This document shows positions 46,727-56,974 of a DNA stretch of 64,000 bases, in pieces. The translations under genes were made by a program, and so were the position numbers. The stretch is from Marivirga salinae (lineage in GTDB: Bacteria; Bacteroidota; Bacteroidia; Cytophagales; Cyclobacteriaceae): contig NZ_CP129971.1 in assembly GCF_030503855.1 (NCBI RefSeq), positions 2,666,001-2,730,000 on the forward strand, written 5' to 3'. Position 1 is the first letter of the stretch; each line of letters opens with the position of its first letter. Under the pieces are notes generated by a model that worked only from the letters and a program-made list of their open reading frames with translations, searched no databases and had not been told where the DNA came from.

Positions 46727-49700
46727 ATGACTATGAAGCACATTTTAACCTTATTTTTATTAGTCCTATACAGTTTTATTAGTATAGCACAGGACAGAAC
46801 AGTATCCGGTACGGTTACTGATGAAAATGATCAGCCTTTACCAGGGGTAAACATTATGATAATGGGTACAGCAGATGGTACAATTACTGACGTTGATGGG
46901 AATTTTAAATTAAGCGTTAATCAAGACGCTGTTTTAAGATTTAGTTTTATTGGATACAATCCAGAAGAAGTACAAGTTAATGGGAGATCAGTAATTGATA
47001 TTCAAATGGTGCCAAATTTCGAAGCTTTAAGTGAGATTGTGGTTGTTGGTTACGGAAGTACTACCAAAAAGGAATTGACAGGTGCAACCGCTCAAGTTGA
47101 TGGTGATAAAATCGAAGAGAGAAATGTACCTAGAGTTGATCAGGCATTACAAGGTCAGTTAGCTGGTGTTAATGTATCTACCAATTCTGGTGCACCTGGA
47201 GGCTCCTCTAACATTAATATTAGAGGGATTTCAACTAATGGAAATAATTCACCATTAATTATTGTAGATGGTATTATTTACGAATCGGATGGTTTGAATG
47301 CCTTAAATCCAAACGATATAGAGTCCATTAATGTTTTAAAAGATGGTACAGCAGGAATTTATGGTGTAAGGGCTGCCAATGGTGTAGTTATTATTGAAAC
47401 GAAAAAAGGGAAAAAGAATACGAAACCTTCTTTAAATTTTAGTGGATACTATGGTGTTCAAAGAACAGCAAAGAAATTAGATTTATTGAATGCAACGGAA
47501 TACGCTACACTTAAAAATGAAGCCTTCGTAGCTGGTAACCAGACACCTCCTTTCAACAATACTAATTTGGGCGAGGGAACCGATTGGCAAGATTTAGTTT
47601 TTCAAGATGCTCCTATTCAGAACTATAATTTAAGTGTGAGCGGGGGTACTGAGAAAACCACTTATAATATCGGTGGTTCTTATTTCGGTCAGGAAGGAAT
47701 AGTGGGAGGTGATAAAGCCTTCTTTGAGCGTTATAATGCTAGAGTAAATTTCACTACCGAAATACTCCCTAAATTGAAATTGACTAATGTTTTATTATAC
47801 ACAAATGAATTTAGTAAAAGTATTCCTCAAGGGGGAATTGGTTCAGTTTTGTATAATGCCACAAATGCTTATCCAACAGAACCATTAAGAACAGATGGAA
47901 GATATTCTTATTTGAATAATGTGGCAGATATCATCAATCCTATAGCTCAATTAGAAAATACACATAACGAAACCATGGTAAATAAACTTGTTGGAAAACA
48001 AGAACTTACTTATGATATAACTGAAAACTTATCGGCTAATGCTAGAATTGCCTATACTTACGCTTTAGTAGACTCGAAAGTCTTTAATCCGTTAGTATGG
48101 TATGGAGCTGGTAAAAGTCAAAACAGCGCATTAAATGCCGATTTAGATCCTACTACCACCACAATAGGTGATCCAGTAGGTGGGATTATTGTGGAGCGAG
48201 GTGCAAATGTTTACGAGGAAAGAACTTCTTATCTAGACTATCTTTTTGAAGGCTTTGTTAATTATAAGACAACAATTGGAGATCTTCATAATATTAAATC
48301 AACAGCTGGTTTATCATTGAACGAAACTTCTTTCCAGTCTCTATCCGGAACAGCATTTAATATTCCTAACAACGCTGTGAATCTTGCTGATATTTCCACT
48401 AACCAAGCAGTAGGAGGTTATTTGAATCAAGTTAATTCAGATCAAAATGTTGATAGGTTAAACTCATTTTTCTTAAGGGGTGAGTATGATTATGCTAAAA
48501 GATATTTGTTCTCAGGTATTATTAGACGAGATGGTTCAACCAGATTTGGTGCTAATAATAGATTTGGTTATTTCGGTTCACTTTCTGGAGCATGGGTTTT
48601 ATCTGATGAAAGCTTCTTTAATGTAGATGCCATCGAATTTGCTAAATTAAGATTAAGTCATGGCTGGTCAGGAAACGATAGAATTGATTCTTATGTGTAT
48701 AGGGCAAATTTAGGTGGTGAAGCTCAATATGTTTTTGACAATACAATTGTTAATGGAGTAGCAATTGGCATAGCACCTAATCCAAGTTTGCAATGGGAAT
48801 CTACTCAGCAAACAAATATTGGTTTAGATTTATCTCTTTTCAAAAGCCTAGATATTGGAGCTAACTATTTCATTAAAACCACAGACAATCTTTTAATTCA
48901 AGCGCAGGCTTCAGCAATTTTAGGAACTTATGGAGCTGGAAGTTTTCCTCCATTTGTAAATGCTGGAACTGTCCAAAACAAAGGTGTTGAGCTGGATTTC
49001 AATTATGAATTGAGACCTTCAGACGACTTCAGCTTGAATATAAATTACAATTTCACATATCTTCAAAATGAAGTGACTAGTCTTCCTGCGGGAACTGATT
49101 TCATTCCAGGGGTAGGATTTAGTGTTGGTGGTAATACTGCTACAAGATTTGAAGCAGGTTATCCTGTCGGTTATTTCATCGGTTTAGAGACAGATGGTAT
49201 ATGGCAAACGGAAGAAGAAATTGCTTCTAGCTCCGTTGTTCAGCCTGATGCTCAGCCTGGAGATTTGAGATATGTTGACCAAAATGGTGATGGAGTGATT
49301 AGTTTTGGTGATGATACAGATAGAACAATCATTGGTTCTCCTAATCCTGATTTCATTATGGGGTTAAATTTGAACGCTAAGTATAAGGGATTTGATCTGA
49401 CTGCAAATATTACCTCATTAATTGGAAATGAAATCATAAGAAATTATGAAAGACAGCAACCTTATGCTAATCAATTAGCTTATAACATCAACAGATGGAC
49501 TGGTGAAGGATCTACAAATGAGTATCCAAGATTAACTACTGGAGCAACAAGAAATACTGAGTTTTCAGATTTTTACGTGGAAGATGGCTCATTTGCTAGA
49601 GTGAGAAATATTCAAATTGGGTACAATTTACCAAAGAGTATATGTGAAAATATGAATATGACTAGTATGCGTATTTACATTGGATCTATTAATCCTTTCA

Positions 49701-49825
49701 CACTGACAAAGTATATGGGATATGACCCGGACATTAGCTCTACAAATCCTTTAGCAAGAGGTGTTGATTATGGTCAATATCCTCAAGCAAAATCATTGAT
49801 GGGTGGTTTTAATATTAAATTTTAA
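46727..49825 (+). CDS. SusC/RagA-type TonB-dependent transporter (beta-glucan locus)
   Basis: A 1032-residue outer-membrane importer. Signal peptide ends near SIAQ (about residue 22). A regulatory-like domain follows (TVSGTVTDENDQPLPGVNIM), then TonB-box-like EIVVVGYGSTTKKELTGA, plug (DQALQGQLAGVNVSTNSGAP, NNSPLIIVDGIIY, INVLKDGTAGIYGVRAANGV) and barrel ending in SLMGGFNIKF. Either of two close ATGs (residue 1 or 3) may be used. It heads a plus-strand run SusC-SusD-PKD-GH16-GH3-GH16-MFS and is presumed to import beta-1,3-glucan oligosaccharides. Confidence 0.95.
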   Translation: MTMKHILTLFLLVLYSFISIAQDRTVSGTVTDENDQPLPGVNIMIMGTADGTITDVDGNFKLSVNQDAVLRFSFIGYNPEEVQVNGRSVIDIQMVPNFEALSEIVVVGYGSTTKKELTGATAQVDGDKIEERNVPRVDQALQGQLAGVNVSTNSGAPGGSSNINIRGISTNGNNSPLIIVDGIIYESDGLNALNPNDIESINVLKDGTAGIYGVRAANGVVIIETKKGKKNTKPSLNFSGYYGVQRTAKKLDLLNATEYATLKNEAFVAGNQTPPFNNTNLGEGTDWQDLVFQDAPIQNYNLSVSGGTEKTTYNIGGSYFGQEGIVGGDKAFFERYNARVNFTTEILPKLKLTNVLLYTNEFSKSIPQGGIGSVLYNATNAYPTEPLRTDGRYSYLNNVADIINPIAQLENTHNETMVNKLVGKQELTYDITENLSANARIAYTYALVDSKVFNPLVWYGAGKSQNSALNADLDPTTTTIGDPVGGIIVERGANVYEERTSYLDYLFEGFVNYKTTIGDLHNIKSTAGLSLNETSFQSLSGTAFNIPNNAVNLADISTNQAVGGYLNQVNSDQNVDRLNSFFLRGEYDYAKRYLFSGIIRRDGSTRFGANNRFGYFGSLSGAWVLSDESFFNVDAIEFAKLRLSHGWSGNDRIDSYVYRANLGGEAQYVFDNTIVNGVAIGIAPNPSLQWESTQQTNIGLDLSLFKSLDIGANYFIKTTDNLLIQAQASAILGTYGAGSFPPFVNAGTVQNKGVELDFNYELRPSDDFSLNINYNFTYLQNEVTSLPAGTDFIPGVGFSVGGNTATRFEAGYPVGYFIGLETDGIWQTEEEIASSSVVQPDAQPGDLRYVDQNGDGVISFGDDTDRTIIGSPNPDFIMGLNLNAKYKGFDLTANITSLIGNEIIRNYERQQPYANQLAYNINRWTGEGSTNEYPRLTTGATRNTEFSDFYVEDGSFARVRNIQIGYNLPKSICENMNMTSMRIYIGSINPFTLTKYMGYDPDISSTNPLARGVDYGQYPQAKSLMGGFNIKF

Positions 49826-49836
49826 ATAACGATACC

Positions 49837-51336
49837 ATGAGATTATATAATAAAATATTTACTTTTTTTATACTGCTATCTGGCGGTGTAATCTTGAATT
49901 CTTGCGATGATAGGCTTGAATTGGATCCCTTGTATGCACAAGATGCTGATTCTTATTTTAATACACAGGAAGATTATCAGCGTGCATTAATTGGAGCATA
50001 TGATTTGATGCAAACTTCATACTTAAATCTTTGGATAGGTGAAATTGCATCTGATAATGCTATTGCAGGCGGTGAAAGTGTTAATGATACTCAAGGATTA
50101 CATGAGATTGAATCTATGAATCATAATGCTGTAAATAGTGAACTAAGAAGTGTTTTTCAGTTTAACTATGCAGGAATAACAAGGACAAATTATTTATTTA
50201 TCAATCAAGATAATATTGATTTTCCTGGTAAAGAAGTTCTATTTGGTGAAGCACATTTCCTTAGAGCTTATTATTACTTTCAGTTGGTGAAGTATTTTGG
50301 AGATGTTCCTTTAATTATCGATAAATTCTTAGGAGCAGATGAAGTTAATTCAATTGGTAGAACACCAGCTCAAGAAGTTTATGCACAAATTGAATCTGAT
50401 TTATTACAGGCTGCTGAAAGTTTAGAATGGACAGTTGAAGTTGAAGGGAAGGTTACCAAAGGTGCAGCTTTAGGTCTATTAGGTAGAGTATATTTATATC
50501 AAGATAAATTTGAAGAGGCTTCCGAAGTATTAGATCAAATAATCATGGAAGGACCATATAGTTTGATTGAATCCACTACAAGCGAAGAATATGCAGATTT
50601 ATTCAGTGTAAATCAAGAGGGTAATTCTGAATCAGTTTTTGAAATTCAATACTCTGGTCAAGAGGGTGGTGCCTATGGTTGTTTAGTTTGCTTAGAGGGG
50701 TTTGCAGCAGTAGGGTTTCAAGGTATTAGACAGTATGAAGGCCCTGAATATGGAGATGGTAATAGCTACAATCTTCCTACACAGGATTTATATGATGCCT
50801 ATGCTGTGGGTGATATAAGAAGAGACGGATCAGTTTTAAATTTAGATGCGTTTATAGATGCTCAGCCAAATTCTGCTGATATTTCTTATGCAATTGGTGG
50901 CGGTGGTCATACTGGCTTTTATAATAATAAGTATATCAAAAGACTAGATGAATTAGGATTGCCAGATAACGATTTGACTAGTCCAGTTAATTACCGATTA
51001 ATCAGACTTGCAGATGTTTATTTAATGGCTGCTGAAGCATTTAACAGAAAAGCGAGTCCAAATGATGCAAAAGCATTGGGGTATCTTAATGATGTGAGAG
51101 AGAGAGTAGGTATGCCTGCTTTGAGTTTATCAGGAGGTCAATTAACTGAAGCGATTTGGAATGAGAGAAGATTGGAGCTTTCAGGAGAAGGTTTTAGATT
51201 CTGGGATTTAGTGAGAACTGGAAGAGCTTCTGACGAAATAGAAGGTTTTACACCTGATAAAAATGAATTATTCCCAATTCCTCAAATAGAGATTGATCTT
51301 GCAGGTGGAAATTGGACTCAGAATCCTAATTATTAA
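49837..51336 (+). CDS. SusD/RagB-family lipoprotein (beta-glucan locus)
   Basis: A 499-residue surface glycan-binding lipoprotein, lipobox LNSC (C23) followed by DDRLELDP. SusD landmarks are FNTQEDYQRALIGAYDLM, FGEAHFLRAYYYFQLVKYFG, DVPLI, ALGLLGRVYLYQDKFEEAS, VYLMAAEAFNRKA and the C-terminal ERRLELSGEGFRFWDLVRTG with ELFPIPQIEI. It sits 11 nt after SusC, as usual, and should form the lid of that transporter. Confidence 0.94.
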   Translation: MRLYNKIFTFFILLSGGVILNSCDDRLELDPLYAQDADSYFNTQEDYQRALIGAYDLMQTSYLNLWIGEIASDNAIAGGESVNDTQGLHEIESMNHNAVNSELRSVFQFNYAGITRTNYLFINQDNIDFPGKEVLFGEAHFLRAYYYFQLVKYFGDVPLIIDKFLGADEVNSIGRTPAQEVYAQIESDLLQAAESLEWTVEVEGKVTKGAALGLLGRVYLYQDKFEEASEVLDQIIMEGPYSLIESTTSEEYADLFSVNQEGNSESVFEIQYSGQEGGAYGCLVCLEGFAAVGFQGIRQYEGPEYGDGNSYNLPTQDLYDAYAVGDIRRDGSVLNLDAFIDAQPNSADISYAIGGGGHTGFYNNKYIKRLDELGLPDNDLTSPVNYRLIRLADVYLMAAEAFNRKASPNDAKALGYLNDVRERVGMPALSLSGGQLTEAIWNERRLELSGEGFRFWDLVRTGRASDEIEGFTPDKNELFPIPQIEIDLAGGNWTQNPNY

Positions 51337-51357
51337 TCAAGATTTAATTAAACAATT

Positions 51358-53460
51358 ATGAGAAAATATATTTTCAATTTATTCATACTCTCATTACTAA
51401 TAGGTTTTACTTCCTGTAATGAGGAGTTTGTGCTTGAAGAAGCACCTGCACCAGCAGAAGCGAATTTTGAAGTAAACCCATCTTCAAAGGGCGAAAATTA
51501 CGTTGTATTATCAAATCCATCTGATGGATTTATAAAAAAATGGGATTTTGGAAATGGAGCAAGCGCAGAAGGAAGTGAAGTAGAAGCTTATTTCCCTTTT
51601 GAAGGAGAATATGAAGTTACGCTCACAGTTTATTCAAAAGGAGGTTCTGTAAGTTCATCTGAAACAATCTCAATAGCTAATACTGACCCAACGATATGTA
51701 ATGTTGAATTTTTAGAATTACTGACTGGAGGTTGTGATCAAACAGAGGGTAAAACTTGGGTGATTGATGCTGAACGTTCTGGTCATTTTGGAGTAGGACC
51801 TCCTAATGCTGCTGGACCGGATTATTATGCTGCTGGAGCGAATGAAAAAGCTGGTGGTGGTTTATATAATGATGAGTATACATTTATTTTAAATAATTAC
51901 CAATACATTCAAGAAACAAACGGTGATGTTTATTTAAACCCAGCACAAGAAGGGAATTTTCCGGGTGCATTTGAACCAGAGGTTGGTGATAGAACAGCAC
52001 CTTATGAAGCACCAGAAAACATTAACTATTCTATTTCTGAAGATGAAGAAGGTAATCCTGTAATTAGCTTTAATAACAATGGATTCATAGGGTATAATAC
52101 TGGCGTAAATACTTATACTATTCTATCTATTTCTGAAAATGAAATGTTTATTCGTTTCAATGATGCTTCCACACCTGACTTATCATGGTTTCACAGATTA
52201 ATTAGAAAAGGGTATGCACCTATTGCAGCAAGTTTTACGGTAGAAACCACTGAACTTACAGCTACATTCACAAATACTTCCTTAAATGCTGAAACTTATT
52301 TATGGGAATTTGGTGATGGTGCTACGAGTGCTGAAGAAAACCCTTCACATACTTATGCAGAGGAAGGTACTTATGAGGTAACCTTAACTGCAACTGGTCC
52401 AGGACAGTCAGCAACAGTAACCCAGGAAGTCTCTGTTTCAGCTGCACCTAAAGTATTGCCTTTTACTTTTGAAGAAAACAATACTCAATTTGGTACTTTT
52501 GGCGGAACAGTTTTTAATGTAGTAGACAATCCTGATCCATCTGGAGTAAATACTTCTTCTCGTGTTGGAGAATTCCAAAAAGGAACTGAATTTTCTTTTG
52601 CTGGATTAGCTATATTATTAGATGAACCAGTTGATTTTTCTGAAAATACTACTTTATCAATGAAAATTTGGTCTCCAGTAGCTACTAATGCTATTTTAAA
52701 AATGGAGGTAGCAGGTGATCCAAATACATTTACTGAACAGAATGTTAATATCCCTGTAGCAAATGAATGGGTTGAATTAACTTTTGATTTCTCAGGAGCT
52801 CAAAATAATCTGCAAAATCTTGTAATATTTGCTGATACGGATAATAATAATGGTGGTACTTTCTATATAGATGATATAGGCTTTGCAACTGAATCAGCTA
52901 ATGAAATTACTTTAGATTTATTAACTGGAGAAGATCAAAAGGCTTGGAAATTAAAAGAAGGCCCTGGCGCTTTTGGTGTAGGTCCAGAAAAAGGTAGCGA
53001 TGCATATTTCCCTAATGGAGCAGATATTTCTGGCGATAGACCATGTTTGTTTAATGATGAGTTCATTTTCAAAACAGGTGGGCAATATGAATATAATGCC
53101 AATGGTGATATTTATGCTGAAACATATATGGGAATAGATGAAGGTTGTACAGATGATACAGCACTTGACGGAACAGATGCTGAAGCATGGGGACCCGGTA
53201 AACATTCGTTTTCATTAACTCCAGCTACTGAAACTGAGCCTGCTTTCATTACAGTTAGAGGTACTGGTGCATTTATCGCTTTACCAAAAGCCTATAATGG
53301 AGGAGAATATACAGCTGCACCGCCTAATATGGATGCGGCTGTTACTTATGAAGTATTTGATTATACTAAGGATGCCTCAGGTGAGACTTTATCAATTGGA
53401 ATTGATGTTGCTGGGGACGGATCAGTATGGTGGAATTTTGTTTTAGTTCCTGCAAATTAA
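51358..53460 (+). CDS. PKD-domain surface lipoprotein, probable glycan-binding protein
   Basis: A 700-residue lipoprotein (lipobox FTSC, C20) in the position usually taken by the surface glycan-binding protein of a utilisation locus. It has a PKD-like domain at about 30-108 (KWDFGNGASAEGSEVEAYFP), a first unit at about 115-275 (HFGVGPPNAAG, LYNDEYTFIL, NGDVYL), a second PKD at 285-370 (YLWEFGDGATSAEENPSHTY), a CBM-like beta-sandwich at 366-515 (ENNTQFGTFGGTVFNVVDN), and a final unit at 520-700 that repeats the first (AFGVGPEKGSDAYF, LFNDEFIFK, NGDIYAE). No catalytic motif is visible. Binding of beta-glucan is inferred from context. Confidence 0.85.
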   Translation: MRKYIFNLFILSLLIGFTSCNEEFVLEEAPAPAEANFEVNPSSKGENYVVLSNPSDGFIKKWDFGNGASAEGSEVEAYFPFEGEYEVTLTVYSKGGSVSSSETISIANTDPTICNVEFLELLTGGCDQTEGKTWVIDAERSGHFGVGPPNAAGPDYYAAGANEKAGGGLYNDEYTFILNNYQYIQETNGDVYLNPAQEGNFPGAFEPEVGDRTAPYEAPENINYSISEDEEGNPVISFNNNGFIGYNTGVNTYTILSISENEMFIRFNDASTPDLSWFHRLIRKGYAPIAASFTVETTELTATFTNTSLNAETYLWEFGDGATSAEENPSHTYAEEGTYEVTLTATGPGQSATVTQEVSVSAAPKVLPFTFEENNTQFGTFGGTVFNVVDNPDPSGVNTSSRVGEFQKGTEFSFAGLAILLDEPVDFSENTTLSMKIWSPVATNAILKMEVAGDPNTFTEQNVNIPVANEWVELTFDFSGAQNNLQNLVIFADTDNNNGGTFYIDDIGFATESANEITLDLLTGEDQKAWKLKEGPGAFGVGPEKGSDAYFPNGADISGDRPCLFNDEFIFKTGGQYEYNANGDIYAETYMGIDEGCTDDTALDGTDAEAWGPGKHSFSLTPATETEPAFITVRGTGAFIALPKAYNGGEYTAAPPNMDAAVTYEVFDYTKDASGETLSIGIDVAGDGSVWWNFVLVPAN

Positions 53461-53468
53461 TTTGAGGA

Positions 53469-53499
53469 TGAAGTGGATGGTAACTTACCATCCACTTCA
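53469..53499 (+). repeat. Perfect 15-bp inverted repeat after the PKD gene
   Basis: The arms TGAAGTGGATGGTAA and TTACCATCCACTTCA flank one C. The next bases (CCTTCTTTTAATT) form only a weak T tract. It is probably an RNA hairpin that stabilises or attenuates the transcript between the SusCD/PKD part and the enzyme part of the operon. Confidence 0.65.
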
Positions 53500-53549
53500 C
53501 CTTCTTTTAATTATTAAAATGAATTTTTCAATAGCCTTAGTATCATAAT

Positions 53550-54644
53550 ATGATTTTCAGATTCCAAATGTTATTGCTTTCCTTGTTCTTTTTATCATGT
53601 GAGAGCACAGAACCGGATTTAGTTGCATTAACCCCAAGTAATCTAACTATTAATGTAAGTGTAGATGAAAGTATCACTAGTAAAGTTACAGTGGATGCAT
53701 CTGCTGAGAATGCAAATTACTATGAGTTTTCATTTGGAGATGGAACTGAAAAACTTAGAGATGATAGTGGTGAAATAACCTATACCTATCAGGAAGAAGG
53801 GAATTATACTATAGAGGTATTTGCGCATACTACCGCAGATGTATTTATTTCGGCTACTGAATCTGTTGAAATCATTATTGAACAGAATTCTGGAATTGAT
53901 GATGAAGGTTTTGAATCTCCTTTGGAGTACGAGGGCTATAATTTAGTATGGCAAGATGAATTTGAAGCTGATCAACTTTCTGACGACTATACATTTGAAA
54001 TCGGAAAAGGCAGCAGCGGATGGGGAAATAATGAATCTCAATATTATAGAGAAGAAAATACTCGCTTAGAAGAGGGGTATTTAGTTATTCAAGCCAAAAA
54101 AGAAAATTTTGAAGGACAAGAATATACATCCTCCAGAATTATTACCGAAGGTAAAAAGGAATTTAAGTATGGTCGATTTGATATTCGTGCCAGAATGCCA
54201 TACGGACAAGGAATTTGGCCTGCAATATGGATGTTAGGATCGAATTTTAGACAAGTCGGCTGGCCACAATGTGGTGAAATTGATATTATGGAAATGATAG
54301 GGGGGCAAGGAAGAGAAAGTATTGTTCACGGTACCGTTCACTGGCAAAGCGATAATGGTTATGCTAATTTTGGTCATAGTAAACAATTATCTGGTGTGAC
54401 ACTGGCGGATCAATTTCATGTGTTTTCTATTATTTGGGATGAGAATTCAATTACATGGTTAATTGATAACCAAGCTTATGGTTCAATTGATACCACGCCA
54501 TCGCATTTAGATGAATTTAGGGAGGAATTTTTCTTTATTTTTAATGTAGCCGTAGGAGGTAACTGGCCAGGCTATCCTGATGGGAATACTGAATTCCCAC
54601 AAGAAATGTGGATTGACTATGTAAGAGTCTTTCAGCAACCATAA
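53550..54644 (+). CDS. GH16 beta-glucanase lipoprotein with PKD-like domain
   Basis: A 364-residue glycoside hydrolase family 16 enzyme, most likely an endo-beta-1,3-glucanase (laminarinase). The lipobox is FLSC (C17). A PKD-like domain occupies about 25-110 (YYEFSFGDGTEKLR). The catalytic domain spans about 128-364, with nucleophile E243 and acid-base E248 in GEIDIMEMIG, flanked by GIWPAIWMLG and by VHGTVHWQSDNGY. It lies 89 nt after the PKD lipoprotein, past a hairpin, and 41 nt before the GH3 gene. It should be anchored outside and cut polymer into pieces for SusCD. Confidence 0.93.
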   Translation: MIFRFQMLLLSLFFLSCESTEPDLVALTPSNLTINVSVDESITSKVTVDASAENANYYEFSFGDGTEKLRDDSGEITYTYQEEGNYTIEVFAHTTADVFISATESVEIIIEQNSGIDDEGFESPLEYEGYNLVWQDEFEADQLSDDYTFEIGKGSSGWGNNESQYYREENTRLEEGYLVIQAKKENFEGQEYTSSRIITEGKKEFKYGRFDIRARMPYGQGIWPAIWMLGSNFRQVGWPQCGEIDIMEMIGGQGRESIVHGTVHWQSDNGYANFGHSKQLSGVTLADQFHVFSIIWDENSITWLIDNQAYGSIDTTPSHLDEFREEFFFIFNVAVGGNWPGYPDGNTEFPQEMWIDYVRVFQQP

Positions 54645-54685
54645 CTTATTTCAATTTGCCTACAACCATAAAACTTTAAATAACC

Positions 54686-56974
54686 ATGACTAAAATACTC
54701 TTGAAATTATTAGGGCTTAGTTTTGCAATTGCAACTCTATGGTCTTGTTCGAATCCTAATGAGAACAGAAGCTCGAATAATCAAATTAATGATAAAGTAG
54801 ATTCTGTCCTTGCTTTAATGAGGCTAGAGGAAAAAATTGGTCAATTAAATCAATATAGTCTAGGGAGTGAATTTACAGGTCCTGGCAATAAAAAAGGTCA
54901 AGATAGCATTCGTTACCAGCAATTAATTTCCGGTCAAGTGGGTTCTGTCTTAAATCTCTTAGGTGCTGAAGATACGCGTAAGATGCAGAAATTGGTTGTT
55001 GAAAACACCCGTTTAGGTATCCCTTTGCTATTTGCATACGATGTCATTCATGGTTATCAAACCATGTTTCCAGTTCCATTAGCTGAAAGTGCTTCATGGA
55101 ATTTAGATTTGATGCAAAAAACAGCTCAAGCAGCAGCAGCAGAAGCAGCTGCCTCAGGTCTGCATTGGACTTTTGCACCAATGATTGATGTAACCGTTGA
55201 TGCCCGCTGGGGAAGAGTAATGGAAGGTGCAGGTGAAGATCCTTATTTACAATCTGAAATAGCAAAAGCTAGAATCAATGGCTTTCAAGGTGAGGATTTA
55301 GCGCATAATAAAACAATAGCAGCCACTGCTAAACACTTTGCAGGTTATGGTTATGCAGAAAGTGGGAAAGATTATAATTCTGTGAATGTTAATCAATATA
55401 TTCTCCATAATCATATTCTTCCACCATTTAAAGCTGCATCTGAAGTTAATGTTGCAAGCTTTATGAATGCTTTTAATGATATTAATGCAGTTCCTGCCAC
55501 TGCAAACCAATATTTATTGCAGGATATCCTTAGAGAAAAGTGGAGTTATGATGGCGTTGTAGTTTCAGATTGGAATTCGATTGGGGAATTAGTTAATCAT
55601 GCCGTTAGTCCTGATTTAAAAGATGCAGCCAAAAAAGCAATTACAGCAGGAAGTGAAATTGATATGGAAGGAACAGCTTATGTTCAATATTTATCTCAAC
55701 TAGTAAAAGATGGGGAAATTGAAGAATCAGTAATAGATAATGCTGTAAAGCATGTTCTAAAACTAAAATTCCAATTAGGTCTTTTTGATGATCCTTATAA
55801 ATACTCTGATGTAGAAAGAGAAAAAGAAATTGTAGGAAACTCACAACATCACGCTTTAGCTGAAGAAATTGCAAAAGAATCAATAGTGCTGTTGAAGAAT
55901 GAGGATCATTTACTGCCATTAAAAAGCTTTAAAAATATTGCGGTTATTGGACCATTGGCTAAAGATAAAGATACGCCTTTAGGAAACTGGAGAGCCCAAG
56001 CAATACAAAATTCAGCAGTTTCATTGTACGAAGGTTTAGAAAATGCATTGCCTCAATCTACTAAATTGACATACGCTGAAGGAGTAAAATTGTCGATCGG
56101 TCCAAATAATTTTTTCCAAGAGCAAGTGATCAATCAGGATGATCGTTCAGGTTTTGAAGAAGCAAAAAGGACAGCAAAAAATGCAGATATAGTGATTATG
56201 GCCTTAGGAGAAACAGCTTATATGTCAGGAGAGGGAAGAAGCCGAGCAGATATTGACTTACCAGGTTTACAAAAGGAACTGTTAAAAGAAATTCATGCGA
56301 TCAATCCTAATATTGTATTAGTATTAATGAACGGAAGACCTTTAGAATTAAGGTGGGAAGATGAAAATATTCCTGCTATTGTAGAAACCTGGCATTTAGG
56401 ACAAAGAGCAGGTACTGCTATAGCTGAAACGCTTCTAGGTGATAATAATCCATCTGGTAAGTTAACGATGAGCTTTCCTCGCCATCTTGGTCAATTACCA
56501 ATTTACTATAATCATAAAGTTACAGGAAGACCTTCAACCGCACCAGGCCAAGTATTTTACAGCCACTATACAGATGTTGGTAATTCTCCACTTTATCCAT
56601 TTGGATATGGTTTAAGCTATTCAACATTTGAATATGGAGAAATTGAATTGTCAAAAAACACGCTTAAAGAGGAAGAAAATATCACGGTTTCAATCAATGT
56701 AAAAAACACAAGTGACAGAGATGGACAAGAAGTGGTACAACTTTATATTCAAGATTTAGTGGCGGAAGAGACTCCAATGATAAAATCATTGAAAGCATTT
56801 CAAAAAGTGCAGATTAAAGCAGGGGAATCAGTTAAGGTAGAGTTTTCTATAAATAAAGACATGCTATCTTATTACAAATCTAATGGGGATTTATCATTAG
56901 AGAAAGGTGCTTTTAGAGTATTTATTGGTGAAAATGCATCAGTTGAAAATTACAAGGAATTTGAATTGAAATGA
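54686..56974 (+). CDS. bglX: GH3 beta-glucosidase (BglX-like), lipoprotein
   Basis: A 762-residue family 3 beta-glucosidase. The signal peptide ends in a lipobox (LWSC, C21), so it is likely tethered in the periplasm. Landmarks are RLGIPLLFAYDVIHGYQTMF, FAPMIDVTVDARWGRVMEGA, KHFAGYG, the nucleophile D295 in GVVVSDWNSIGEL, SGEGRSRADIDLPG and the C-terminal fibronectin-III-like domain (NTSDRDGQEVVQLYIQD). It removes glucose from the non-reducing end of beta-glucan oligosaccharides. Its stop overlaps the start of the second GH16 gene by 4 nt. Confidence 0.94.
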   Translation: MTKILLKLLGLSFAIATLWSCSNPNENRSSNNQINDKVDSVLALMRLEEKIGQLNQYSLGSEFTGPGNKKGQDSIRYQQLISGQVGSVLNLLGAEDTRKMQKLVVENTRLGIPLLFAYDVIHGYQTMFPVPLAESASWNLDLMQKTAQAAAAEAAASGLHWTFAPMIDVTVDARWGRVMEGAGEDPYLQSEIAKARINGFQGEDLAHNKTIAATAKHFAGYGYAESGKDYNSVNVNQYILHNHILPPFKAASEVNVASFMNAFNDINAVPATANQYLLQDILREKWSYDGVVVSDWNSIGELVNHAVSPDLKDAAKKAITAGSEIDMEGTAYVQYLSQLVKDGEIEESVIDNAVKHVLKLKFQLGLFDDPYKYSDVEREKEIVGNSQHHALAEEIAKESIVLLKNEDHLLPLKSFKNIAVIGPLAKDKDTPLGNWRAQAIQNSAVSLYEGLENALPQSTKLTYAEGVKLSIGPNNFFQEQVINQDDRSGFEEAKRTAKNADIVIMALGETAYMSGEGRSRADIDLPGLQKELLKEIHAINPNIVLVLMNGRPLELRWEDENIPAIVETWHLGQRAGTAIAETLLGDNNPSGKLTMSFPRHLGQLPIYYNHKVTGRPSTAPGQVFYSHYTDVGNSPLYPFGYGLSYSTFEYGEIELSKNTLKEEENITVSINVKNTSDRDGQEVVQLYIQDLVAEETPMIKSLKAFQKVQIKAGESVKVEFSINKDMLSYYKSNGDLSLEKGAFRVFIGENASVENYKEFELK

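Noticed and set aside
55125..55160. CAG/GCA-rich run resembling a microsatellite
   Set aside because: It encodes an Ala/Gln-rich helix of the GH3 enzyme with mixed codons and is not a clean tandem repeat.
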